Part shown: positions 56,569 through 64,000 of the stretch, piece after piece | Layout: each line of letters begins with the position of its first letter | Numbering within the stretch: position 1 is the first letter of the stretch | Assembly (NCBI GenBank): GCA_022563595.1 | Contig: JADFNB010000003.1 | Span: 1 to 64,000, forward strand | Source of the DNA: Gemmatimonadota bacterium | GTDB lineage: Bacteria; Gemmatimonadota; Gemmatimonadetes; Gemmatimonadales; GWC2-71-9 | DNA length: 64,000 nucleotides | Reading direction: 5' to 3' | Notes under the pieces: generated by a model | Databases searched by the model: none | What the model was told of the DNA's origin: nothing | What the model saw: the letters and a program-made list of their open reading frames with translations, nothing else | Translations under genes and position numbers: made by a program

Positions 56569-58119
56569 CTAGTGGGCCCGTGCCTGGGCCAGTGCCTTGC
56601 GGGCCACCCGGCGCATGTCACCCGCCCGATCTTTCGACAGGCTTTCCAGGGCCTCCACCGCGATCGGACCACCGGCCGAGCCGAGGCCCTCGACGGCCGC
56701 TAGTCGGGCGGCGCTCGGCCGACGCACTAGCAGCCGGCCGCTGCCGGACCGCGCGGCGTTGGTGAGCGCTTGCACGGCATCCGGTGTGCCGATGCGCCCG
56801 AGCGCCCGGTAGTACTCGCAGACCACCTCGTCATCGCGTTCGGCCTGGGCGGCGTTGACGAGCGGCATCGCAAGAGCGCTGGCACCTTTCCCGCCGACCT
56901 GTTTCAGCACGGCCAGCCGTACCTTGGGATCGGGATCGCTGAACACCTTGCGCAGGTACTGCGCCGCCGTCGGCGTCCCCAGCCTGGCGAGGGCGATGCC
57001 GACGGACATGCGGACCCGCGCGTCCTCATGACCCACCACCGTCCCAAGCGCCGAGGTGGCCTCCTCAATTCCCAGCTCTCCCACCAGGTCGGCCGCGTTG
57101 CGCACTACAAACCACTCGTGGTGGCTGAGCAGGCTCGTGACCACGTCCAGCCCCTCCTCCACCTGCTGCAGCGCCCGGAGGTAGGCTCTCCGCTCGGCCT
57201 GGGTCGGGGCATGGATAAGCAGGTCAAGCAGGATCTTCGTGCCCGGCGTCCCCGAGCGGCGCACGATCATTACGATGTCGGACGCGTACATGTCGTCCAG
57301 CAGGAACCGCGAGAACCGCCGCAGCGTGTCCTGCGTGAGGATACGGCGCAGCGCAATGCCGAACGACCGGCGTACATCGGGATCGGCCGTGGCTGCCTCG
57401 AGCCGAATGAGAGCGACGATGGCTTCGAGAGCCTGGTTTACTTCCTTCCCCTTGACCGCTTCGCCAATAGCCGCCTGAACCGCCTCGAGCTGGTTGCGCA
57501 GCGCAGGACCTGCCTGGAGATCCGCCAGTCGGGCGACGGCCCCAGTCAGGGTCTTGGCGGCGGCTCGCTGGTGCCGCATCATCTCGTCATATGCCGCGCC
57601 GCGCGCCGACGTGATCACACCTCCGAGTTGCGTGTCTTCCTGGCCAGCTCTCGAACCGGTGTTCACAGCCTGCAACGCCTCCGTGACCCTAACACCACGA
57701 CGATCACGCGTGCTCCGCTCGAGTTCCGCGGTGACGACCGACACGGTCGTCACCTTGGCGCGCCGCAGATGTTGGTCGATGGCGGCCCCGGGATTGGAGC
57801 GGGCGGGCGGGGCCGCCAGGGCTCGGATGGCGTGAACGAGATCTACCGGGGAGGCCCCGCTGGTAATGCGGAGCTCGGCGACACCGTGTGCGGCAAGCCG
57901 CTCCCTGAGCAACCCAAGGAACGCCGTCTCATCCGGGATCGGCTGGCCCTCCACCGTGACAACCGTGCCGTCGGAGCGCAGCGTTGCGCTCCGACCCGCC
58001 GCTAGATCCACGAGAGCGTGCAGTGCGGTGCGGTGATCGTCGGAGGCCGCATCTCCGGATTGCCCGAAAAGATCGAGCATCCGGCCGACCAAAACGGCGA
58101 ATTTGACTTCCGCTTGCAT
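56569..58119 (-). CDS. HEAT-repeat protein (first of two paralogues)
   Basis: The 516-residue protein has an N-terminal domain (1-180; VKFAVLVGRMLDLFGQ, GVAELRITSGASPVDLVHAI) and a C-terminal run of HEAT repeats (from about 300; HHEWFVVRNAADLVGELGIE, EDARVRMSVGIALARLGTP, SDPDPKVRLAVLKQVGGKG, RIGTPDAVQALTNAARSG). No catalytic motif is seen. It probably is a scaffold or adaptor. ATG 58119 is chosen; a longer frame upstream would run antiparallel inside the neighbouring gene's last codons. Confidence 0.82.
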   Translation of the reverse strand: MQAEVKFAVLVGRMLDLFGQSGDAASDDHRTALHALVDLAAGRSATLRSDGTVVTVEGQPIPDETAFLGLLRERLAAHGVAELRITSGASPVDLVHAIRALAAPPARSNPGAAIDQHLRRAKVTTVSVVTAELERSTRDRRGVRVTEALQAVNTGSRAGQEDTQLGGVITSARGAAYDEMMRHQRAAAKTLTGAVARLADLQAGPALRNQLEAVQAAIGEAVKGKEVNQALEAIVALIRLEAATADPDVRRSFGIALRRILTQDTLRRFSRFLLDDMYASDIVMIVRRSGTPGTKILLDLLIHAPTQAERRAYLRALQQVEEGLDVVTSLLSHHEWFVVRNAADLVGELGIEEATSALGTVVGHEDARVRMSVGIALARLGTPTAAQYLRKVFSDPDPKVRLAVLKQVGGKGASALAMPLVNAAQAERDDEVVCEYYRALGRIGTPDAVQALTNAARSGSGRLLVRRPSAARLAAVEGLGSAGGPIAVEALESLSKDRAGDMRRVARKALAQARAH

Positions 58120-58174
58120 GGGTTTGCGAAGATACGGCACCGGCGGGGCCCAGGCAACGCGGCGGCGGCGCGCC

Positions 58175-59686
58175 TCAGCTTTCGCCCAGATCCTCCAGCG
58201 CTTCCCGCGCCGCTTTCCGGATGAGGCGGTTCGGATCGTCACGCAAGGCCTCAAGCGTCCCGACAGCCGCCGGCCCAGCGGCGGCGCGCAGCCCGTCGAT
58301 TGCGGCAAGCCGCGCTTCGGGGCGGCGGCGGCGGAAGAACCGCCCGCCCGGCTGTGCCGCCTGCACCAGGGCCTGGATGGCGTTCGGCGTACCGATCCGG
58401 GCGAGCGCCAGATAGAACTGGCGCTGCACTTCGGGATCCGACTCGCCGTCGGCGGCGAACACCAAGGGCATCGTGAGCGCGCCTGACTTTCGTCCCGCCA
58501 CGGCGCTCGCCACCAGGGTCCGGACCTCTGCATTGCCTTTCTGGAGAGCTTCCCGCAGGTACTCCACGGTGGCCGCCGTGCCGATCTTCGCCAGTGCCAC
58601 AGCCGCCGCCTTGCGCACGCGCGAGTCGCCGTGCCGGAGGGCGCGCCCCAGAGCCCGTACCGCCATCTCGCTCCGCTGCTCGCCGAGCAGCTCGGCCATG
58701 TTGCGCACCACGTACCATTCGGGATGATCGAGCAGGCGCACCGCCTGATCAGCTCCGTTGCTCATGTCGCGCAGCGCATCGAAGTAGGCCCGGCGCTCCG
58801 CGCTTGACTCGGCCTTGATCAGCCAGTCGAGCAAGAGCCCAGTCGCGTCCGGACCGGCGCGTTGCACCACGCGGGTCGCCGCCTCGGTCCACTCAGGCAA
58901 CCGTATGAGCTGGACAACCGACTCCAGGAAAGACCGCTTGAGGATCCGTTGCCGGACGATGCTGAAGTTCCGCCTGGGGCTACCATCCGGCAGCCCCTCT
59001 TCGATGCGAATGAGTTCGCTGACGGCGCGTACGACGGCGGCAATGCCGGCAGCTGTCTCTTCACGTTGCACCAGGTGCTGAAAAGCCGTTAGCTGATCCA
59101 ACACGTCGGGCGCCGTAGGATCGAGCGCAAGTCGCTCGACCGCTTGCTCCAGCGGCGTGCCGGGCCTATGCGTTCTCGTGGCCGCCGCGATGGCGGCGGC
59201 TTCCGCCCGAGTTTGCTTGGCCGCTTCCAAGATCCCAGCCGATTCGAACGCGTCAGTAACGCTTGCCGCCCGCGCCCCCTGCGGCGCGACCTCCGATGTA
59301 GCCGCCACAACGCGGACACTCGAGACATCCGCCGCCCGCAGGCGTTCGCCGATACCGCCACCGCGGTCGTAGCCGTCCACCCCGCCGGCGAGTCCCCTGA
59401 GCAGCTCCAGGAGGTCGGACGCGGCCGCGTTTTGAGCGATCCGAATCTCCGCCACGCCATGGAGGTCCATCTGCGCTATCAAGCTCTTGATGCCGGGCAA
59501 GGTGGGTGGGATCGCGGCAGATTCGACCAGCAGCGTGCGTTGGCTCAGCTTGACCGTCACCGCGCCGAGCTTCGCCAGGGCGACGACCGTGCGCAGCGCC
59601 GCCTTTTGCTCGTTCACCTCCGGTGCCACGCGGAACACCTCGACGGCCCTGGCGAGCGAAATCGCGAAGTTCTCGTAGTTCAGCAT
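58175..59686 (-). CDS. HEAT-repeat protein (second of two paralogues)
   Basis: The 503-residue paralogue shares the same plan: an N-terminal domain (LGAVTVKLSQRTLLVESAAI, GVAEIRIAQNAAASDLLELL) and C-terminal HEAT repeats (DHPEWYVVRNMAELLGEQRS, GDSRVRKAAAVALAKIGTAA, RIGTPNAIQALVQAAQPGG). The N-terminal LLVESxxIP and GVAEIRI blocks have counterparts in the first copy. The two are separated by 55 bases, so they arose by tandem duplication and probably form an operon. Confidence 0.82.
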   Translation of the reverse strand: MLNYENFAISLARAVEVFRVAPEVNEQKAALRTVVALAKLGAVTVKLSQRTLLVESAAIPPTLPGIKSLIAQMDLHGVAEIRIAQNAAASDLLELLRGLAGGVDGYDRGGGIGERLRAADVSSVRVVAATSEVAPQGARAASVTDAFESAGILEAAKQTRAEAAAIAAATRTHRPGTPLEQAVERLALDPTAPDVLDQLTAFQHLVQREETAAGIAAVVRAVSELIRIEEGLPDGSPRRNFSIVRQRILKRSFLESVVQLIRLPEWTEAATRVVQRAGPDATGLLLDWLIKAESSAERRAYFDALRDMSNGADQAVRLLDHPEWYVVRNMAELLGEQRSEMAVRALGRALRHGDSRVRKAAAVALAKIGTAATVEYLREALQKGNAEVRTLVASAVAGRKSGALTMPLVFAADGESDPEVQRQFYLALARIGTPNAIQALVQAAQPGGRFFRRRRPEARLAAIDGLRAAAGPAAVGTLEALRDDPNRLIRKAAREALEDLGES

Positions 59687-59802
59687 AGATAGTATGAGAA
59701 TGGCCAAGATACCCGGCCGTCGCGATGGCGGCAACGCGGGTTGCGGCGCCCGGAGAGTCCGGGGGCATAGAGCCTGGACGCCGGCCCGGTTAGCTTTGGC
59801 CG

Positions 59803-61080
59803 ATGAACCAAACGGGATCACCAATGCACACGGTGCTGCTTCTCCTAACATTCCTCGCGGCCACCGTCGCGACTCCGCTGCACGCCCAGAACGTGACCGC
59901 GCACCGTGTCCAGGCACACGTCGAGTACCTGGCCGATGACGCGCGTGAAGGTCGCGGCGTCGGGAGCGAAGGGCTCGACTCCGCCGCGGCGTACATAGCG
60001 CGGGAATTCGCCCGGCTCGGCCTCACGCAACCCTGGTCAGACGGGTTCTTCCAGAGATTCGAGATCAGTCCCACAGCCACCGCGGCCTTAGCGCACACCG
60101 GGCTCGCCGGCGCCTCCGTCAAGAACGTGGTCGGCATCCTGCCCGGCCGGGGGAAGCTGGCCGGTCAGGTGATCGTGGTCGGCGCCCACTACGACCATCT
60201 CGGTCTCGGCGGCATGGGGAGTCTCGACCCGGACAGCACGGGCGTCGTTCACAACGGAGCCGACGACAACGGGTCGGGCGCGGCGGCGCTGATCGAGATC
60301 GCCCGCCTCGTACGAACCCGCGCGAGCGGCGAGCGGCGCATGATCGTTTTCGTTGCATTCACGGCCGAGGAGATCGGGGTGGTAGGCTCCACACATTATG
60401 TGCGCCAGCCGGTGCGCCCCAACGATTCGACGGCCGCAATGATCAACCTCGATATGGTCGGTCGACTGCGGGACGGCAAACTGCTCGCATTTGGAACCGA
60501 GACCGCGCTTGACTGGGATCACCTGCTCGATTCGCTGAACGCGGAGTATGAGTTCGACCTGCACGGGTCGGGGGATGGGTGGGGACGAAGCGACCACCAA
60601 TCCTTCTACGCGGTTGGGATTCCGGTCCTCCATCTGTTCACCGATACGCACGAAGACTACCATCGCGTAACGGACGATGCCGACAAGATCAACACGGCCG
60701 GCGTGGCGCGCATCGCGCGGTTCGCGGCCGATCTCGTGTGGGCGCTCGCCACACGGGCCGCACGGCTGACATACGTGAGTCTGCCGCGCCCGGAACCGAT
60801 CGCGGGCGGATCTCAGGCTTCACTGGGTACGATCCCGGACATGACCGAATCACCCGGAGGGGTGCGGTTGACAGGCGTGCGCGCTGGCACACCGGCCGAA
60901 ACCGCCGGCATACAGGCGGGGGACATCATCACCCGGATCGGCGAGCACGAGGTGAACGATCTCTACGCGATGTCCAGGGCGCTGGCCGCGTACGAGCCCG
61001 GCGACGTCGTTACCGTGGTGGTCAAGCGGGGCAACCGGATGCTCGAGTTCGAGGTGACCTTGGGGCGTCGTGGTGGCTGA
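59803..61080 (+). CDS. Secreted M28 aminopeptidase with C-terminal PDZ domain
   Basis: The 425-residue protein has a signal peptide (MHTVLLLLTFLAATVATPLH), an M28 catalytic domain (GAHYDHLGLGG, HNGADDNGSGAAALIEIARL, FTAEEIGVVGSTHY, LDMVGR, HLFTDTHEDYHRVTDDADKI) with all zinc and catalytic residues, and a PDZ domain from about residue 345 (VRAGTPAETAGIQAGDIITR). It removes N-terminal amino acids outside the cytoplasm. ATG 59824 is an alternative start directly before the signal peptide. The 3' end overlaps the GAF gene by 11 bases. Confidence 0.9.
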   Translation: MNQTGSPMHTVLLLLTFLAATVATPLHAQNVTAHRVQAHVEYLADDAREGRGVGSEGLDSAAAYIAREFARLGLTQPWSDGFFQRFEISPTATAALAHTGLAGASVKNVVGILPGRGKLAGQVIVVGAHYDHLGLGGMGSLDPDSTGVVHNGADDNGSGAAALIEIARLVRTRASGERRMIVFVAFTAEEIGVVGSTHYVRQPVRPNDSTAAMINLDMVGRLRDGKLLAFGTETALDWDHLLDSLNAEYEFDLHGSGDGWGRSDHQSFYAVGIPVLHLFTDTHEDYHRVTDDADKINTAGVARIARFAADLVWALATRAARLTYVSLPRPEPIAGGSQASLGTIPDMTESPGGVRLTGVRAGTPAETAGIQAGDIITRIGEHEVNDLYAMSRALAAYEPGDVVTVVVKRGNRMLEFEVTLGRRGG

Positions 61081-61537
61081 CACGGTTCTGGACGCGGATC
61101 ACATCGTTCGAGCGCTCCAGGGCGCGTTCTCGCACGACGCGTCGCGACGGGAGCTATTGCAGCTCGCAGCCACCAAGATGAGAGAGGCCGGCGAACCCTA
61201 TTCGGGGGTGTACATGTACATGGTACACCCCGGCGATGTTCTCGTCCTCGAGGCGTCCGACGGCCAACCGACCGACCTCACCAGCATTCCGATCGGGAGC
61301 GGCATTTGTGGCAGGGCGGTGGCCGAGAAGCGGGACATCAACGTGCCCGACGTCTCCGATGCCGACGGCTACCGCGCGTGCAGCCTGGAGACCAAGTCCG
61401 AGTTGGTGGTGTTGATCCGGCGCAACGAAGAGATTCTGGGCGAGATCGACATCGACAGCGACCTTCCCGACGGCTTTCCCGAGGCCGAGCAGACCGCAGT
61501 GAAGGCGGTCGCCGACGCGCTGGCCGTATTACTCTAG
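61070..61537 (+). CDS. GAF-domain protein, fRMsr-like
   Basis: The 155-residue GAF domain has IPIGSGICGRAVAEKRDINV and YRACSLETKSELVVLIRR. C80 and C104 match two of the three Cys of free methionine-(R)-sulfoxide reductase (equivalents of C94 and C118 of the E. coli enzyme); the third (C84) is absent. It may reduce free Met sulfoxide with a changed mechanism, or simply bind a ligand. GTG 61070 overlaps the M28 peptidase gene. Confidence 0.78.
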   Translation: MVADTVLDADHIVRALQGAFSHDASRRELLQLAATKMREAGEPYSGVYMYMVHPGDVLVLEASDGQPTDLTSIPIGSGICGRAVAEKRDINVPDVSDADGYRACSLETKSELVVLIRRNEEILGEIDIDSDLPDGFPEAEQTAVKAVADALAVLL

Positions 61538-61608
61538 CATCGCGTGGAGTGTCGCCCGCGCGACGCCGTTGGACTGCGCGTGGGGAATGTTCCGGGCGAT
61601 CCGATGAG

Positions 61609-62274
61609 ATGAACCGACTCCATCCGTTCGATCAGGTGTTCGGCGGCCTCACGCACGAACTCGATGCGCTGCGCACGGGGGCCGATCAGGCCGGACTGGA
61701 TCTGCGGAGCTCCGTAGAGTTCGCGAAGGTACCCGAGGTCCAGCGGCTCCTCTCCATCCTGGAGTCACCCACCTTGATCGCGAACGACCCGCGTGCCGCG
61801 GCCGAGTACCTCTCGCTCCTTTTCGTCGCGTACCGGTTTTGGGACGCCGGCGCCGAAGTGTGTCCGGCCCCGCGGGAAGCGCTCGAGCCGGCGCTCGACG
61901 CCGACCTGCCCACCACACCGCTGCGAGTGCCGCACGGAGCCTGCTACGTTCAGCTGCCGCTGCACTGGGTGTGGGCACAGGTCTCGCCCGACGCCCCGCA
62001 TGAACCGATGGACGGGATGTTCGTCACCGTCTCGCCGCGGGGCGATCAGTTGACGATCGTGGCAGTGCTCGGCATCCGTGCCGAGCGAAGCGGTTTCAGC
62101 CAGATCTCGCTCGCGGTCCATCCCTCGGAAGTGGCCGCGGCACGCGATCAGATCCGCCCCGACCGCTTCGCACCGTTGATGGAAGGCGGTGCGCCAGCAG
62201 GATTCCGCTCGGTTGCATCGGCTGCCGAGCTACTGGTGCTCACGCAACTCGCGTTAGAGCATGTCGCACGGTAG
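61609..62274 (+). CDS. Hypothetical protein
   Basis: The 221-residue protein (MNRLHPFDQVFGGLTHELDA, SILESPTLIANDPRAAAEYL, HGACYVQLPLHWVWAQVSPD, EPMDGMFVTVSPRGDQLTIV) is soluble, mixed alpha/beta and has no motif I recognise. It lies between the GAF gene and the PolX gene on the same strand and is likely part of their transcript. ATG 61609 follows GATGA without a strong ribosome site. Confidence 0.7.
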   Translation: MNRLHPFDQVFGGLTHELDALRTGADQAGLDLRSSVEFAKVPEVQRLLSILESPTLIANDPRAAAEYLSLLFVAYRFWDAGAEVCPAPREALEPALDADLPTTPLRVPHGACYVQLPLHWVWAQVSPDAPHEPMDGMFVTVSPRGDQLTIVAVLGIRAERSGFSQISLAVHPSEVAAARDQIRPDRFAPLMEGGAPAGFRSVASAAELLVLTQLALEHVAR

Positions 62275-62288
62275 GTTCCGGGACCGCA

Positions 62289-64000
62289 ATGGATAAGTCC
62301 GACGTCGCCAGAGTACTCGGTCAGATCGCTGCTTTTCTCGAACTAAGAGGGGAGGACCAGTTCCGGGTCCGTGCCTACAAAGCGGCGGCACGGGCGGTCA
62401 CCTCGTATCCGGAAGACCTGCAGCAGGCACTGGCCTCCGGCGCGCTCACAGAGCTGAAGGGGATCGGACCCGCCACACTGGATATCATCGACGAGATCTT
62501 GACGGGAGGCCGCAGCCACGTCCTCGATGAGCTGCGCGAGCAAATCCCACCCGGTCTGGTCGAGATGCTCCAGATTTCTGGGCTCGGCGTCGCGAAGATC
62601 CGGCAGATCCACGAGAGCCTCGGAATCGATAGCCTTGCAGAACTCGAGGAAGCGGCCCGAAGCGGCCGGCTGGCTGGGCTACCGCGGTTCGGAAAGAAGA
62701 CAGCGGAGAACATCCTCAAGGGGATCGACTTCCTGCGTCATGTGAGCGGGCATCGGTTGTTCCATCACGCGCGCAAGGAAGCTCGGGCCCTCGCCGACGT
62801 GCTCTCCGCCACTCCGGGCGTTCGCCGTGCTGAGGTCGCAGGAAGCATACGGCGGTGCCGGGAGATCATCCGGGATTTGGACTTCGTCGTGCTGCTCGAC
62901 GGGCCCCCTGCTCCCTTCTTCAACCGGCTTGCTACGGCGCCCGGGGTCACTCAATCGATCCCAGCCGGAGACCGCCGTGTCACGCTCCGCTTCCAGAGCG
63001 GGAGCGTGGCCGAGATCCATGCCGCCAGTGAACCTCAGTTCGGTTTCCAGCTCGTACGGGCGACGGGCAGCGAAGAGCACGTGGCCGCACTGGCCGCCCG
63101 GGCGAGAGCGCGCGGTCTGTCATGGGAAGATGACGGCCTGGCACATGACGGCACGCTCCTACCGACGCCGACGGAGGAATCGGTCTACGATGCGCTCGAT
63201 CTCCAATGGATTCCACCGGAACTGCGCGAGGCGACTGGCGAGATCGAGGCCGCGGCGGCAGGAACACTACCCGACCTCATCCGGCTCGAGGACCTGCAGG
63301 GTTTCCTGCACTGCCACACAGACTATTCCGACGGCGCCAGCCGCGTCTCAGATTGGGCTGCGGCAGCCGCGGAGCGCGGCTACACCTACCTGGGAATAAC
63401 CGACCATAGCCAAGCCCTGACGGACGCCGGCGGTCTCCTCGCGCGCGACATCGCTCGGCAGCACGCGGAAGTAGACGCCGTGAACCGGGACTTCCCGCAT
63501 CTTCGCGTCCTCAAAGGCGTGGAAGCAGATATTCTCGAGGACGGATCACTCGATTACACTCCTCAGGTCCGCGCCGATTTCGAGTTCATCATAGCGTCAG
63601 TCCACAGCCACCTCACCCTCAGCACCGACCAGATGACGGCGCGCGTGCTCACCGCAATGGATGATCCGACGATGACGATCCTCGGCCATCCGACCGGCCG
63701 ACTGCTCCTGTCGCGCGATCCGTTCCCGCTGGACCTGGAGCGCGTGTTCGAAACGGCTGCGGAACGTGGCATCGCCGTGGAGATCAACGCTGACCCACAG
63801 CGGCTCGACCTCGACTGGCGTGTGCTTCGCCAAGCGAGCGCAGCGGGTGTCACGATCTCGCTCGGGGCGGACGCGCACAACACCGCCGGGATGGCGAACG
63901 TGGAGATCGGCATCGGGATCGCGCGCAAGGGTTGGCTCACCGCGGCAACCGTGCTCAATACGCGTTCCACCGATGAGTTCCTGGCTTTCGCGAGACGGAG
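62289..64000 (+). CDS. PolX-type DNA polymerase/PHP protein, 3' end at the window edge
   Basis: The protein has an N-terminal Pol-beta-like 8-kDa and HhH region (KGIGPATLDIIDEIL, ISGLGVAKIRQIHESLGI), a palm domain (VAGSIRRCREIIRDLDFVVL) and a C-terminal PHP phosphoesterase (HCHTDYSDG, GITDHS, KGVEADILEDG, SVHSHLTL, GHPTGRLLL, GADAHN). The first two palm Asp are present in RDLDF, but the third is replaced: the expected VD(L/F)R strand reads AEIH. The PHP metal ligands look complete. The usual length is about 575 residues, so only a few codons are missing at 64000. Base-excision repair is the usual role of bacterial PolX. Confidence 0.88.
   Translation, partial: MDKSDVARVLGQIAAFLELRGEDQFRVRAYKAAARAVTSYPEDLQQALASGALTELKGIGPATLDIIDEILTGGRSHVLDELREQIPPGLVEMLQISGLGVAKIRQIHESLGIDSLAELEEAARSGRLAGLPRFGKKTAENILKGIDFLRHVSGHRLFHHARKEARALADVLSATPGVRRAEVAGSIRRCREIIRDLDFVVLLDGPPAPFFNRLATAPGVTQSIPAGDRRVTLRFQSGSVAEIHAASEPQFGFQLVRATGSEEHVAALAARARARGLSWEDDGLAHDGTLLPTPTEESVYDALDLQWIPPELREATGEIEAAAAGTLPDLIRLEDLQGFLHCHTDYSDGASRVSDWAAAAAERGYTYLGITDHSQALTDAGGLLARDIARQHAEVDAVNRDFPHLRVLKGVEADILEDGSLDYTPQVRADFEFIIASVHSHLTLSTDQMTARVLTAMDDPTMTILGHPTGRLLLSRDPFPLDLERVFETAAERGIAVEINADPQRLDLDWRVLRQASAAGVTISLGADAHNTAGMANVEIGIGIARKGWLTAATVLNTRSTDEFLAFARR

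Overview
The window is GC-rich bacterial chromosome with densely packed genes. Gene content points to Gemmatimonadota or a close relative: secreted S9 and M28 peptidases, secreted amidohydrolase and serine hydrolase, an E2-E1 fused 2-oxoglutarate dehydrogenase, HEAT-repeat proteins and a minor-pilin operon. This is an inference from gene content; no rRNA or other marker gene is present.

Layout. 1-6540 is an accessory zone: a VWA protein cut by the left edge, two leaderless Uma2 nuclease-like genes with matching promoters, mazF and Uma2 remnants, a decayed endonuclease V gene, a thioredoxin-like protein, menG, an HTH plus nucleotidyltransferase pair, and a frameshifted four-helix-bundle gene lying between inverted purine-rich repeat arrays. 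6523-17688 holds two secreted beta-propeller-type proteins, the E2-E1 fusion (kgd type), yggT, a histone-deacetylase-fold fusion, a secreted amidohydrolase and a DUF167 protein. 17669-28663 holds two S9 peptidases around apt, menH, fumC, a serine hydrolase and lysine 6-aminotransferase. 28812-37777 holds a one-carbon block (metH, a homocysteine methyltransferase/MTHFR fusion, a further MTHFR-like protein) and an SDR. 37871-39483 holds a broken gene and a lipoprotein.

The main find is at 39774-47153: a compact bacterial microcompartment (BMC) locus. A TetR/NemR-like regulator is followed by an RpiB-like isomerase, deoxyribose-phosphate aldolase (DeoC), a double-stacking type BMC-T, BMC-H, BMC-P, a PduP/EutE-type CoA-acylating aldehyde dehydrogenase, a second BMC-T and two more BMC-P genes; tpiA converges on the end. 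RpiB, DeoC and the dehydrogenase have N-terminal helices that look like encapsulation peptides. The gene set predicts a metabolosome for pentose phosphates from nucleosides or DNA: DeoC splits deoxyribose-5-phosphate to acetaldehyde and glyceraldehyde-3-phosphate, the dehydrogenase turns acetaldehyde into acetyl-CoA, and TpiA moves the triose into central metabolism. It resembles the sugar-phosphate-utilising BMC class and the Haliangium ochraceum shell, but no phosphotransacylase or alcohol dehydrogenase is in the window and the RpiB-like enzyme lacks the usual catalytic Cys.

47391-50362 is a type IV minor-pilin operon. 50468-64000 holds an acyl-CoA dehydrogenase, M20, M42 and M28 peptidases, an OPT transporter, two HEAT-repeat paralogues, a GAF protein, an unknown protein and a PolX/PHP protein cut by the right edge.

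Short purine-rich repeats (GATGGAA, GGGAAAC and GTGAAAG types) recur between genes and twice within coding sequence. No tRNA, rRNA, CRISPR array or recognisable transposase gene was seen.
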